Shown: piece by piece, positions 27,123 through 36,274 of the stretch
How the letters are laid out: each line of letters opens with the position of its first letter
Position numbering within the stretch: position 1 is the stretch's first letter
Source: JAFAXD01 sp035472475
Lineage (GTDB): Bacteria; Pseudomonadota; Alphaproteobacteria; Rhizobiales; Xanthobacteraceae
Direction of reading: 5' to 3'
DNA: 64,000 nucleotides
NCBI GenBank assembly: GCA_035472475.1
Contig: DATIPA010000122.1
Location: 6,157-70,156 of the forward strand
Made by a program: the position numbers and the translations under genes
Notes under the pieces: generated by a model
Told to the model about the DNA's origin: nothing
Database searches by the model: none
Seen by the model: only the letters and a program-made list of their open reading frames with translations

Positions 27123-27164
27123 CCCCGTCAACCATCGTCACGGAGGGTTGACGGGGTCTTTTTA
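27123..27164 (+). terminator. Rho-independent terminator
   Basis: An 11-bp perfect stem CCCCGTCAACC / GGTTGACGGGG (27123-27133 with 27146-27156), 12-nt loop, followed by TCTTTTTA. It lies downstream of the GVGAN repeat gene on the plus strand and ahead of the minus-strand gene ending at 27249. Confidence 0.85.
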
Positions 27165-27248
27165 TTGTCGACGGCGAAGCCGGCAGCACAGCGGGCGCCG
27201 AAGCGCCCGCGTGACCGTCGGACTGCGAATCGCGTCGCGCAATTCGCT

Positions 27249-27491
27249 TTAGGGTCGTTCCCACCACCACCAGTCGGGATGCAGGCGACGCCAGTCCGCG
27301 TGCCGCTGCCTGTTCTCGCCGATCAGTATGCCGAAACGGATGCAGGCGCGTTTGTCGCCTCGATCGCAGAGCTGATGGAATCCGATCATCTCGGCTTCGA
27401 TGTTGCCTTGTGCCCGAACCGGAGGGGAGTACGCCACGACGGCGCCGGCGATCGTAATTCCCGCCGCCACCAGCAATGATTTCGCAAACAT
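27249..27491 (-). CDS. Small secreted protein, hypothetical
   Basis: 80 residues from ATG 27491. Signal peptide about 1-27 (AYSPPVRA), mature part with a Cys pair (QLCDRGDKRACIRFGILIGE) and an unusual Trp-rich tail (HPDWWWWERP). A GGGAG ribosome binding site lies upstream. The Cys-x6-Cys plus charged residues recalls other short exported Rhizobiales proteins. Function unknown. Confidence 0.65.
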   Translation of the reverse strand: MFAKSLLVAAGITIAGAVVAYSPPVRAQGNIEAEMIGFHQLCDRGDKRACIRFGILIGENRQRHADWRRLHPDWWWWERP

Positions 27492-27658
27492 GGATGTTTC
27501 GCTCCCGCCAGAAGTCGCCCCGCGCGCGCCATAGGTGCGGATTGGAGCGCTTTTATGGATTAAACGCCTGCAGACGTTGAGCGAAAGTCCGTGTTGCACC
27601 CGCATACCGGCCCATGAAGAAAAAGCTGTTGGCGGAGGCGCTTGTACCCGACGCGTCA

Positions 27659-27744
27659 AATGAAAAGCCCCGCAGTTTCCTGCGGGGCTTATCAGATCGG
27701 CGCCGGGGGGTAAGGGGGAGGGGGCGGCGCCGAGTTCTAAGGGT
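27659..27744 (-). ncRNA. Candidate small RNA with C-rich (anti-Shine-Dalgarno) loop
   Basis: On the minus strand a promoter-like pair TTGGCG (27773-27778) and TAGAAT (27751-27756), 16 bp apart, is followed by an 8-bp stem CGGCGCCG (27725-27732 with 27698-27705) whose 19-nt loop reads CCCCCTCCCCCTTACCCCC, then a terminator hairpin AAGCCCCGCAG / CTGCGGGGCTT (27665-27690) and TTTTC. A C-rich loop able to pair with ribosome binding sites is the mark of the alphaproteobacterial CcsR/alpha-r14 type RNAs. It could instead be only the 3' end of the amidase transcript, whose stop is 87 nt upstream of the predicted start. Confidence 0.5.
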
Positions 27745-27830
27745 GAGCGTATTCTACAGGAACCAGCCCGCGCGCCAATTATACATAGGTGTAGCGCATC
27801 TACGCTGCCGTAACGCGTTGATGTTGCGCG

Positions 27831-29243
27831 TCATAAATGCGGCGCCGGCAGCCGCGGGAGCAGCGACTCGAACGCGAGACCAATCGTTAACAATTCCTGA
27901 TCGCCGCCTTGCGGCCCGTCGATCGCGATGCCGACCGGAAGCCCCGCGCGAGTCATGCCGGCGGGCACACTCAGGCCGGGAAGTCCGACGGCGCTGCCCG
28001 GCCCGAGATTGCGAATGTAGGTCGGAAGCGTCGGCGCCGGCGTGCCGTTGAGAATCACTGTTTCGTCTTCGCCGATCTTCGCCGCGGGCAATGGTGTGGT
28101 CGGAAACACCATCGCGGCGACGCCCTGCTCCCTGAAGTAGCGGCGATAGGCATCCTGCAGCGCCGGCCGGTGTTTGATCAGCGCTTCGCGATAGACGGGC
28201 TCTGGCACCGCGTCGGCGCCCAGCAGGCCGTCCACCACCTTCTTGACCGCCGGGCTTTTGACCAGCGCCGCCACGCCAGCAAAGTCGAGCCCGGTTGCGT
28301 GCTCGGCAAGATAGCGGTTGAGGTCGGTGGCGAATTCATAAAGCGCTACCGGAAAGCCCGCCGCCGCGTCGAGCGCGGCCACGTCGTTCATGTCCCCCTC
28401 GACCAGCACGACGCCTGCGGCGGCGAGCTGAGCCAGGGTGTCGGCGAGAATTGTCTCCACCTCGGCATCGAGATTCTCCCAGAAGTAGCCGTGCGGAACG
28501 CCGAGGCGCAGGCCTTTCAGGCTGATCGCGGACAAACTCATGGCGCCCCCGGCGACGATGCCGTCGAGCAGCACGCAGTCGGCAACGCAGCGTGCGAGCG
28601 GCGCCGCCGTGTCGCGCGTGTGCGAAATCGGCACGATGCCCTCCTGCGGCCAGCGCAACGTGGTCGGACGAAATCCGACAACGCCGCTCAGAGAGGCTGG
28701 CACCCGCACCGAACCGCCGGTATCGGTGCCGAGACCGGCGGGCGCGAGCCGAGCCGCGACGGCCGCGCCGGTGCCGCCGCTCGACCCACCGGGGATGCGC
28801 GCGCGGTCGTACGGATTGTGCACCGGACCAAATGCAGCGTTGTTGCTGGTCGGCCCGAACGCGAGCTCCTGCATATTGGCCTTGCCGAGGATGAGCGCGC
28901 CGGCGTCGAGCAGGCGCTGCACGACCGCGCCGTTGCGCCGCGGCCGGTGCCCGGCCAGCGCCGGGGTGCCGGCCGTCGTCGGAAAATCGGCGGTGTCGAA
29001 ATTGTCTTTGAGCACGAGTGGCACGCCGTGCAGGGCGCCGAGATGCTCGCCGCGCCGGCGTCGCTGATCCGCTTCGCGGGCAGCGGCGCGCACGGCATCG
29101 GGATCGAGGCTGATGAACGCGTTGAGCGGCGCCGCCCGCGCGCAGCGATCGAGCAACGCCTCGACAAGTGCTTGCGCCGACACGTCCCCGGCGCGGATCG
29201 CGGCGGCTGCCTCTGCGGCCCCGAGCTCAGTGAGTGCAACCAT
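27831..29243 (-). CDS. Amidase (amidase-signature family)
   Basis: 470 residues, full length. The Ser-cisSer-Lys triad is visible: Lys79 in PLVLKDNFDT, Ser154 in PGGSSGGTGA and Ser178 in GTDTGGSVR. The family hydrolyses small amides (indoleacetamide, malonamide-type) or transamidates (GatA); absence of gatC/gatB nearby and the loop lengths favour a free amidase. Soluble, no signal peptide. It is divergent from the metallo-hydrolase gene, with 124 bp between the starts. Confidence 0.9.
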   Translation of the reverse strand: MVALTELGAAEAAAAIRAGDVSAQALVEALLDRCARAAPLNAFISLDPDAVRAAAREADQRRRRGEHLGALHGVPLVLKDNFDTADFPTTAGTPALAGHRPRRNGAVVQRLLDAGALILGKANMQELAFGPTSNNAAFGPVHNPYDRARIPGGSSGGTGAAVAARLAPAGLGTDTGGSVRVPASLSGVVGFRPTTLRWPQEGIVPISHTRDTAAPLARCVADCVLLDGIVAGGAMSLSAISLKGLRLGVPHGYFWENLDAEVETILADTLAQLAAAGVVLVEGDMNDVAALDAAAGFPVALYEFATDLNRYLAEHATGLDFAGVAALVKSPAVKKVVDGLLGADAVPEPVYREALIKHRPALQDAYRRYFREQGVAAMVFPTTPLPAAKIGEDETVILNGTPAPTLPTYIRNLGPGSAVGLPGLSVPAGMTRAGLPVGIAIDGPQGGDQELLTIGLAFESLLPRLPAPHL

Positions 29244-29367
29244 CGCGCGGATCGGCGATTTTCATGCGGGGATTCCGGCCGTTGGTTCCGTATAGTGCCT
29301 GCGAGGCCGGCATTTGGGAATTGGAATCCGTCAAATCGCGTTCGATGGAATCGGGAGGTAATCGACA

Positions 29368-30240
29368 ATGAGCACCAGGTTCTCCCGCGGCGATATTGTG
29401 ATCAACCGGATCGTCGAGCTCGAGGTCCCGTTCGCCGCCGCGCTGACGTTTCTGCCAGGCTTGCAGCCCGAGGTGCTGGCGGAACATCGATCCTGGCTGG
29501 TCCCGACCGCGCTCACCACGGACGGACAGCTGATCTTTTGCTTTCAGTCCTACGTCGTACGCACCCCGCACCACACCATCCTGATCGACAGCTGCGTCGG
29601 CAATCACAAGAACCGGACGGCATTTCCGGCCATGCACATGAAAAACGACGAAATCTACATGCGGGCCATGGCGTCCGCCGGCCTCGCGGTCGGCGACATT
29701 GACTTCGTGCTGTGCACCCACTTGCACTTCGATCACGTTGGCTGGAATACGCGGCTCGCCGATGGGCGATGGGTGCCGACGTTTCCGAACGCGCGCTATC
29801 TGTTCGCGCAGCGGGAGTACGCTCACTGGCTCGAACAGCACGCCAAGAGCCCGGTCGCCTGCATCGCTGACAGCGTCCTGCCGATCGTCGAGGCGAAGCG
29901 GGCTGAGCTCGTCCGCAGCGATCACGCGCTCGATGACCATGTGCGCCTGCTCCCGACCCCGGGCCATACGCCCAATCATTTCTCGGTCTGCCTCGGCCGC
30001 GGCCGGGACGAGGCGATCATTACCGGCGACGTCCTTCACTCCCCGATCCAGGCTCGCTATCCGGAAATATCCATGCGCGCCGATACCGATCCCAAGCAGG
30101 CCGCCGTGACCCGGCGCGGTTTACTCGAACGGTGTTGCGACACGGATACCCTGTGCTGCACGGCGCATTTTCCTTCGCCCTCGGCCAGCCGGATCAGCCA
30201 GTGGGGCGACGGCTTCCGGTGTGAACCCGTAGCCGAGTAG
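29368..30240 (+). CDS. MBL-fold metallo-hydrolase
   Basis: 290 residues. The zinc motif is CTHLHFDHVGW (H-x-H-x-D-H), with further ligands expected at LLPTPGHTPNH, ITGDVLH and TAHFP. The N-terminal RSWLVPTALTTDGQL and VRTPHHTILIDSCVGNHKN match the family that includes AHL lactonases and arylsulfatase-like hydrolases; the short insert between motifs does not decide among them. A GGGAGG ribosome binding site precedes the ATG. Monocistronic and divergent from the amidase. Confidence 0.86.
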   Translation: MSTRFSRGDIVINRIVELEVPFAAALTFLPGLQPEVLAEHRSWLVPTALTTDGQLIFCFQSYVVRTPHHTILIDSCVGNHKNRTAFPAMHMKNDEIYMRAMASAGLAVGDIDFVLCTHLHFDHVGWNTRLADGRWVPTFPNARYLFAQREYAHWLEQHAKSPVACIADSVLPIVEAKRAELVRSDHALDDHVRLLPTPGHTPNHFSVCLGRGRDEAIITGDVLHSPIQARYPEISMRADTDPKQAAVTRRGLLERCCDTDTLCCTAHFPSPSASRISQWGDGFRCEPVAE

Positions 30241-30365
30241 CGGCGCTCGCATGCTTCATCGCCGCGAAATCGTGCTCACGCAGTGCGGACGCGAGCTCGT
30301 GGATTCCGCCGTGATCCCTCCACGTAATCGTAGAGCGTTGTGGGTTGCCATGATGGGAGGCGAAC

Positions 30366-30569
30366 ATGACGCTCAAGATTGGAGACATCGTTGAGTTGAA
30401 ATCAGGCGGCCCGCCCATGACCGTGACTAGCGTCGGCACCGATTTCGGCAAGCCGACCGTGTGGTGCGCCTGGTTCGAAGGGACGATGCAACGTAACGAC
30501 CATTTTCCGATCGATGCCGTAAAGACTTGCGCGGAGCCCGGTCGGATGCCTTCGGCCCTCCCGCCGTGA
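30366..30569 (+). CDS. DUF2158 (YodC-like) small protein
   Basis: 67 residues. The whole first half is a DUF2158 domain: KIGDIVELKSGGPPMTVTSV then VWCAWFEG, ending near DHFPIDAVK. These are small SH3-like cytoplasmic proteins of unknown role, common next to mobile or stress genes. A GGGAGG ribosome binding site is 5 bp before the ATG. Confidence 0.85.
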   Translation: MTLKIGDIVELKSGGPPMTVTSVGTDFGKPTVWCAWFEGTMQRNDHFPIDAVKTCAEPGRMPSALPP

Positions 30570-30693
30570 CGGCGGATCCGGCTCTCAAACGATCCGCCGG
30601 CGGACCGGCGGACGCAGGCGCTGCGCGCGGCAGGGCCTCGACTTCCAACACAAAACGCGATGGAATCCCCGATCTTCGCAAGGGGAGGAAACG

Positions 30694-30871
30694 ATGATCA
30701 CGTCAATAATTGTGTGGCTGATCATAGGGGCGATCGCGCGCGCTCATTGCCGGATGGCTCCTGCCCGCCGTCGGCTTTGTGCTCATCGGGGGCATCGGCG
30801 CTGCGATCATCAACGCCATTATCGGGGCGGTGATCCTGTTGCTGATCGTCGGTCTGTTCAAGCGCGCCTAG
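30694..30871 (+). pseudogene. GlsB/YeaQ/YmgE family membrane protein, internal deletion and frameshift
   Basis: The ATG at 30694, with AGGGGAGGAA before it, opens MITSIIVWLIIGAIA, the correct start for this ~82-residue family. The matching C-terminal half, AGWLLPAVGFVLIGGIGAAI followed by INAIIGAVILLLIVGLFKRA, is present but in the +1 frame from 30749 to the TAG at 30869-30871. About 70 bp (the Gly-rich loop and second half of helix 2) are missing between the halves. In its present state the ATG frame runs into a basic nonsense tail. A clear broken gene. Confidence 0.8.
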
Positions 30872-30983
30872 ATCGCGCGATCTGATCGCGCGACCGGCAT
30901 GTCTTCGTGAACTCGCGGGCCACCGCGGCCGCGCGGGCGAGGTTCACTTGTTGTTCAAGGCACGGATCCGTGTGGAGTAAGTG

Positions 30984-33626
30984 ATGGATTCAGCGACAGG
31001 CGCCAGCGTCTATCTCAAGGACTACACCGTTCCGGAGTTTCTGATCCCCGAGGTCGAGTTCGACATTTCCCTGTTCGAAGACGATGCCGTCGTGCGCGCC
31101 AAGCTCGCCGTTGAGCGAAACAGCGCGGCAGCGAGGCCTGATGCGCCGCTGCGGCTCGATCTCGATGAACTGAGCGTCGAAGCGGTCGCCCTCAATGGGA
31201 CCGCGCTGACCCCTGACCGCTACACCGCCGACGGCCGTCACCTCACGATCGCGAACGTGCCGGATCGCTTCGAGCTCGTGACCACGTCGCGGATCTATCC
31301 CAGGAAGAACACCAAGCTGATGGGGATTTATACGTCGCACACCGGCTTCTTCAGTCTATGCGAGGCGGAGGGCTTCCGGCGCATCACGCCGTTCCTGGAC
31401 CGCCCGGACGTGATGGCGCGCTATACGGTCACCCTGCACGCCGACCGCAGCCGTTATCCGGTCTTGCTGGCGAACGGCAACCTGATGGCCGAGGGCGACG
31501 AGGCCGAGGGACGTCACTGGGCCACCTGGCGGGACCCGTTTCCGAAACCGTCCTACCTGTTCGCCGTGGTCGCCGCCCGCCTCGACCGGTCGACCGACGC
31601 CTTCTTCACCCGTTCCGGCCGAAAGGTTCTGCTGCAGTTCTTTGTGGAGCCCGGCAAGCTCGACCAGGGCGCTTTTGCACTTCAAGCCCTGAAGAAGGCG
31701 ATGAAATGGGATGAGGACACCTACGGATTGGAGGTCGACCTCGATCAGTACAACGTGGTGGCGGTCGGCGACTTCAACGCCGGCGCGATGGAGAACAAAG
31801 GGCTCAACATTTTCAACACCAAGCTGGTGCTGGCGCGGCCCGACATCTCCACCGACTTCGACTTCAGCTTCATCGACCGCACAGTCGCACACGAGTATTT
31901 CCATAACTGGACGGGCAACCGCGTTACGTGCCGCGACTGGTTTCAGTTATCGCTCAAGGAAGGGCTGACTGTTTTTCGCGAGGAGCAATACGCCGGCGAC
32001 ATGTATTCAGGGCCGGTGGCGCGCATTCAGAAGGTCCGTCAGCTGCGCGCCTCGCAGTTTCCGGAAGACGCCGGGCCGATGGCGCATCCAGTGCGGCCGT
32101 CGTCGTACCAGCAGATCAGCAACTTCTACACCTCAACTGTCTACGGCAAGGGCGCCGAAGTGGTGCGCATGATGCACACCCTGGTCGGGCCGGAGAATTT
32201 CCGCAAGGCGATCGACCTGTATTTTGCGCGTCACGATGGCCATGCGGTCACGACCGACGATCTCGTGCAGGCCATGCAGGATGCGGGCGCGGTGGACCTG
32301 ACGCAGTTCAAGCGCTGGTATGAGCAGTCGGGGACGCCGCGCCTCGACGTGCGCGACCGCTACGATCCCGCGGCGCGTATCTACGAACTGTCCGTGACCC
32401 AGAGCTGTCCGCCGACACCCGGGCAACCGGCGAAGTTGCCATTCCATTTGCCGTTGACGGTCGGGTTGCTGGATGCGGACGGCCGCGACATCCCATTGCA
32501 GCTCGAAGGTGAGCCTACGCCGCGCGGAACAAGTCGGGTTCTGTCGCTGACGCAGCAGGAAACCGTGTTCCGGTTCGTGAATGTGCCGGCGCAGCCGATG
32601 CCCTCCCTGGGGCGCAATTTCTCCGCCCCGGTGATCATCAACTATGCCTACAGCGACGACGCGCTGCAGCACCTGCTGAGCTTCGACAGCGATCCGGTCA
32701 ACCGCTGGGAGGCCGGTCAGCGCCTGACGCTGAAGCTGCTGCTGCAGGGCATTGCTGACTATCAGAACGGGCGGGAGCTGCGCTTCCCCGACTTTCTGGC
32801 AGACGCTTTCGGACACGTTCTGTCGGATGGGCTCAAGGAGCCGGCCTTTGCGGCCGAAGCGCTGGCGCTGCCGCTTGAAGTCTACATCGCCGAACAGTTG
32901 CCGGTGATCGACCCGGGCGCGGTCCATCACGTGCGCCTCGCCATGCGCCGCTTCCTGGCGCAACGGCTCAAGCCTGCGCTGCAAAAAACCTACGACGCCT
33001 GCGTGGTCACCGGGAGCTATAGTCCCGATGCCGCATCGGCGGCCCGGCGGGCGCTGCGGAATCTCAGTCTCGCCTACCAGATGGAGCTCGACGAGCTCGA
33101 GGTTCGCAAGCTGTGCGTCAAGCAGCTGCGCGAGGCGGACAACATGACCGACGCGCTGGCGGCGCTGACCGCGCTCGCGAACAGCGACTGTCCGGAACGC
33201 AAGCCCGCGCTCGATGAATTCTACACCAGATGGAAGGAGGAACCGCTGGTGGTGGACAAATGGCTTGCCGCCGAAGCCTTATCCCGGCTCCCCGGCACCG
33301 TGACGCGTGTGCAAGAGCTGACGTCGCATCCGGCGTTCACACTGGAGAATCCCAACAAGGTCTATGCGCTGATCGGCAGCTTCGGCGGCAATCAGGTCAA
33401 TTTCCATGCGGCGGATGGTGCCGGATATGACTTCATGCGCCAACAGATCCTCGCCCTCGACCCGGTCAACCCGCAGGTGGCATCGCGGATGGCGCGCCAC
33501 TTCGAGCGCTGGAAGCGGTTCGAGCCGAAACGCCGCGATCTGATGAAAGCGGCACTGGAGCAGGTGGCCGGGGTTCGCGGACTCTCAAAGGAGACCGCCG
33601 AAGTGGTCAGCAAGGCGCTCGCCTGA
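30984..33626 (+). CDS. pepN: Aminopeptidase N (M1 family)
   Basis: 880 residues. The exopeptidase motif GAMEN is near residue 267 and the zinc motif HEYFHNWTGNR near 303, with the second Glu in LSLKEGLTVF. The C-terminal alpha-helical domain (YQMELDELEVRKLCVK ... SFGGNQVNFHAADGAGYDFM) is that of E. coli-type PepN. It removes N-terminal residues from peptides in the cytoplasm. ATG 30984 is used because GGAG is 6 bp before it; a GTG codon one step earlier is also open. Monocistronic. Confidence 0.95.
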   Translation: MDSATGASVYLKDYTVPEFLIPEVEFDISLFEDDAVVRAKLAVERNSAAARPDAPLRLDLDELSVEAVALNGTALTPDRYTADGRHLTIANVPDRFELVTTSRIYPRKNTKLMGIYTSHTGFFSLCEAEGFRRITPFLDRPDVMARYTVTLHADRSRYPVLLANGNLMAEGDEAEGRHWATWRDPFPKPSYLFAVVAARLDRSTDAFFTRSGRKVLLQFFVEPGKLDQGAFALQALKKAMKWDEDTYGLEVDLDQYNVVAVGDFNAGAMENKGLNIFNTKLVLARPDISTDFDFSFIDRTVAHEYFHNWTGNRVTCRDWFQLSLKEGLTVFREEQYAGDMYSGPVARIQKVRQLRASQFPEDAGPMAHPVRPSSYQQISNFYTSTVYGKGAEVVRMMHTLVGPENFRKAIDLYFARHDGHAVTTDDLVQAMQDAGAVDLTQFKRWYEQSGTPRLDVRDRYDPAARIYELSVTQSCPPTPGQPAKLPFHLPLTVGLLDADGRDIPLQLEGEPTPRGTSRVLSLTQQETVFRFVNVPAQPMPSLGRNFSAPVIINYAYSDDALQHLLSFDSDPVNRWEAGQRLTLKLLLQGIADYQNGRELRFPDFLADAFGHVLSDGLKEPAFAAEALALPLEVYIAEQLPVIDPGAVHHVRLAMRRFLAQRLKPALQKTYDACVVTGSYSPDAASAARRALRNLSLAYQMELDELEVRKLCVKQLREADNMTDALAALTALANSDCPERKPALDEFYTRWKEEPLVVDKWLAAEALSRLPGTVTRVQELTSHPAFTLENPNKVYALIGSFGGNQVNFHAADGAGYDFMRQQILALDPVNPQVASRMARHFERWKRFEPKRRDLMKAALEQVAGVRGLSKETAEVVSKALA

Positions 33627-33633
33627 CTGCGCA

Positions 33634-33679
33634 GAAAAAACTCCGGCCCACCGGGCCGGAGCGAAGAAGTCTGATGTGG
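33634..33679 (-). ncRNA. Candidate short RNA, copy 1 of a paired family
   Basis: On the minus strand a TATAGT (-10-like, 33685-33690) is followed by CACATCAGACTTCTT (33678-33664), then hairpin CTCCGGCCC / GGGCCGGAG (33661-33641) and TTTTTT (33640-33635). The same 15-mer, hairpin position and T run occur at 36650-36695. The terminator points to the minus strand, while the nearest minus-strand gene upstream starts at 35258 and a plus-strand gene lies between, so it has no protein gene to serve. The -35 region is not recognisable in this copy. Confidence 0.45.
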
Positions 33680-33885
33680 GTCCCACTATACGCGTCGGAA
33701 AAACCGCTGTGCCTCCAGTCAGAGTACGATGCCGGACAGTGCTTGATATCGCGGCAACGTGCCGACGGGAGCAAGCCACGCCGCCACGACCGAGGGGCTG
33801 CGCCTATTCGGCCCGTCTGGACTCGGCTAGGAACACCAGCTGCTGGTATCAGCGTGGGTTGCAACGGGGCTGGGATCAAAAGAGC

Positions 33886-34731
33886 ATGACCATTCGGATC
33901 AACGCCGCCCTGCGTCATAGGGCGACCGCGCTGACCGCGCGTTTGCTCGCGGCATGTACCTGTGCGCTTCTGCTCGCCGCACCCACGCGCGCCGCGCAAT
34001 GCGGCGGCGCCTTCGGCAGCTTCATGGCGGCCATGGCGCAAGAGGCGCAGGCGGCGGGTGTTTCACGCGCCACAATCGATAGTGCGTTCGCCGGCGTTGC
34101 GCCCGATGGGGCGGTGCTTGCGTTTGACCGGCGCCAGCGCGGTACGTTTCGCAAGAGCTTCGAGGAATACGCGGCGACGCGCGTCACCGCGGGCCGGATC
34201 AAAACCGGCCGCGCACTGCTGGCGCGGCATGCGGCGCTGCTCGGGCGCATCGAGCGGCAGTTCGGCGTGCCTGCGCGCGTGATCGTGGCGATCTGGGGGC
34301 TCGAGTCCGATTTCGGCACCGGCGACATGGGCCGACTGCCGGTGATCCGCGTGGTCGCCACACTGGCGCACGATTGCCGTCGCACCGACCTGTTCCAGCA
34401 CGAGCTGATCGCTGCGTTGCAGATTCTCAACCGCGGCGATCTTCCGCTGCGCGACCTAATCGGCGCCTATGCGGGCGAGATCGGCCAGACCCAGTTCCTG
34501 CCGTCGTCCTACATCAAGTACGGCGTCGACTACGACGGCAACGGCCATGTCGATCTGCGGCACAGCGTACCCGACGTGTTGGCCTCGACCGCTAATCTTC
34601 TCAAGACCAACGGTTGGCACGCCGGCGCGCCGTTCGGGGAGGGCACGGCCAATTTCGAGGTCATGCGCGAGTGGAACCGCGCGCTGGTCTATCGCAAGAC
34701 CATCGCCTATTTCGCCGATCGACTGCAGTGA
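33886..34731 (+). CDS. Lytic murein transglycosylase (MltB/GH103 family)
   Basis: 281 residues from ATG 33886. Signal peptide about 1-36 (ending TRAAQ). Catalytic-domain marks: IVAIWGLESDFGT, in which the Glu is the catalytic acid of MltB-type enzymes, then FQHELIAALQILNRGD, YAGEIGQTQFLPSSYIKY and VDYDGNGHVDL. It cleaves the MurNAc-GlcNAc bond of peptidoglycan to an anhydro product in the periplasm. The C-terminal peptidoglycan-binding domain found in some relatives is absent. The frame is open upstream to 33676 without signal-peptide sense. Confidence 0.9.
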   Translation: MTIRINAALRHRATALTARLLAACTCALLLAAPTRAAQCGGAFGSFMAAMAQEAQAAGVSRATIDSAFAGVAPDGAVLAFDRRQRGTFRKSFEEYAATRVTAGRIKTGRALLARHAALLGRIERQFGVPARVIVAIWGLESDFGTGDMGRLPVIRVVATLAHDCRRTDLFQHELIAALQILNRGDLPLRDLIGAYAGEIGQTQFLPSSYIKYGVDYDGNGHVDLRHSVPDVLASTANLLKTNGWHAGAPFGEGTANFEVMREWNRALVYRKTIAYFADRLQ

Positions 34732-34784
34732 TGTCGGTCGCGCTGACGGGGGGAGCAACCGGTACGCGATGCGCGCCGGCCCGC

Positions 34785-35258
34785 TCAGCCTCGTCGCAGC
34801 GGCATCGGGCCCAAGCGCGAAGATCGCCGGGAGGAGTGATGATGCGCGATCAGCCAGTCATTGCCGCGCTTCACAAGTATCATCGTGAAACCGGCCAGTG
34901 ATTTCGCGGGCCGGCCATTGCGAAGCGCGCTGAACGTATAGAACCCGGTCACGTAAGCAACATCGTCACCGAGCATGATGACCTTGCGGTTGTCGATCGC
35001 GACCGAATCTCCACTCTTTGCCAGGCGGGCGAAATAGCTCCTGATGGCGTCGCTTCCTTCCTTCAGGGTGAGACCCGCGGTGCCGACCAGAATGGCGTCC
35101 GGTGCGTACAGATTGACCAACACGTCGACGTTGTTGGAGTTGAATGCGCTTCCCCAGCGATCAACGACCGCACTGATGTCCTCGGCAGGACCCGCCAATG
35201 CCGCTACCGGCGCTATCGCCAGCACAAGAACAACGAGAAGCCACAGGGCCTTGCGCAT
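34785..35258 (-). CDS. Secreted SnoaL/DUF4440-like protein
   Basis: 157 residues. Signal peptide about 1-23 (VAALAG), then an NTF2-like alpha+beta cone: ISAVVDRWGSAFNSNNVDVL, VNLYAPDAILVGTAG, then VYTF-type strands (YVTGFYTFSALRNG) and NDWLIAHHHSS, where the terminal His cluster closes the pocket. Ligand unknown. The C-terminal ~14 residues after HHHSS (RRSSRLGPMPLRRG) are unlike the family and may be an extension by loss of the original stop. Confidence 0.78.
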   Translation of the reverse strand: MRKALWLLVVLVLAIAPVAALAGPAEDISAVVDRWGSAFNSNNVDVLVNLYAPDAILVGTAGLTLKEGSDAIRSYFARLAKSGDSVAIDNRKVIMLGDDVAYVTGFYTFSALRNGRPAKSLAGFTMILVKRGNDWLIAHHHSSRRSSRLGPMPLRRG

Positions 35259-35325
35259 CGCGGACCAACCGCCAGCCCAACTCCAAGTTTGACGCGACGC
35301 AGCAAGTCCGCTCAGAACCTGAAAG

Positions 35326-35359
35326 AAAAAGGCGAGCGACGGTTGCCACGTCGCTCGCC
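35326..35359 (-). terminator. Rho-independent terminator (minus strand)
   Basis: Perfect 11-bp stem GGCGAGCGACG / CGTCGCTCGCC with a 7-nt loop (35331-35359), followed on the minus strand by TTTTTC. It lies about 60 nt beyond the stop of the secreted-protein gene at 35420-35764 and should terminate it. Confidence 0.82.
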
Positions 35360-35419
35360 CCCTCATCGTGCTGGTCAGAAATAGAGACGCGCTCGCTTCT
35401 GACAGAAACGAATCCGGCC

Positions 35420-35764
35420 TCAGTAATCCACGTCGAAATTGCTCTGGAAGTGCGAGGACGCCTTCTCGTTAGCAGAATCCTCCATCATGTAGAGCTTGCC
35501 ATTCTGCTTGTAGATGACCGCGCCGGGCTTGATCTCGCGGGCGCCTTTTTTCATGGCGGCTTCGTGCTGAGCAGCGCTTACCTTGACTTTCGACTTGTGA
35601 AGCCGCTGGGCCTTGGGGCCGATCATGACGGCCTCGCCTTCGCCGATGGTCGCCGCTTCCGAGGACTTGGCGTTGCCCTTGCCGGTTTGCGCGATGGCCG
35701 CGGTGGACAACGCAATCACCAGACTGCTGCCCGCCGCCAGTAGCACTCTTTTGGAAATCGTCAT
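35420..35764 (-). CDS. Secreted hypothetical protein
   Basis: 114 residues from ATG 35764, preceded by a very strong AGAGGAGGAG. Signal peptide about 1-25 (STAAIAQ). The mature part is basic and low in cysteine: EGEAVMIGPKAQRLHKSKVK, then KKGAREIKPGAVIYKQNGKLYMMED, a pattern of a short beta-rich domain. No family recognised. Own terminator at 35326-35359. Confidence 0.72.
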   Translation of the reverse strand: MTISKRVLLAAGSSLVIALSTAAIAQTGKGNAKSSEAATIGEGEAVMIGPKAQRLHKSKVKVSAAQHEAAMKKGAREIKPGAVIYKQNGKLYMMEDSANEKASSHFQSNFDVDY

Positions 35765-36274
35765 GGCACTCCTCCTCTTTTGACTTGCGCTTGCCGCCGT
35801 CGCGTACCGCTGGCGGATGGGGTCCAACAGATGGCCATAAAACGTACCACGATACAAGAAGCTGGATGGGGAAAACGGCGCAACCGTTCCCCACGCCGGA
35901 TGTCCGAGGGCCGGGGGGAGGCCGTCCCCCCGGCGCTGAAAGGCCGCGCCTTCCTTGACCCAGTCGGTTTCCCGAACACGCGCGAAGGAGAAAGGCTTTC
36001 CGTTGTTGGATAGGCCTTCGTTATCCGCAGAGAAGTGCGCGCTAAGTGCGACCTTAGAATCCTAACCCAACGGTTTGCACCTGTCTTGCTGCTCCGGCGC
36101 CGCGTGATTGGGTACGATACCGTGCGATTGGCAGTTGCCCCCGAAAAAGCCTGATGAAATAGAGCATTTCACGCGGCCGCCGTCGAACGTCCTGCGTTCC
36201 TGATGGACCGCGCGCTCGCTAATCGACGAAGCGCCCTGAAGGATGCGTTTGGGCGACAGAATTGGAGACGTGCC
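35765..36274. other. Intergenic region, no gene seen
   Basis: 510 bp between divergent small genes. Short frames here have no ribosome binding site or protein-like composition. I found no repeat matching the palindromes elsewhere in the window. Promoters for both neighbours must lie here but were not fixed. Confidence 0.4.

Noticed and set aside
27909..29702. 597-residue plus-strand open frame
   Set aside because: Overlaps the amidase antisense and runs into the start of the metallo-hydrolase in another frame; no protein-like features.
30366..30871. Toxin-antitoxin pair from DUF2158 and the following short frame
   Set aside because: The second frame is the frameshifted GlsB gene and not a toxin; DUF2158 alone gives no TA evidence.
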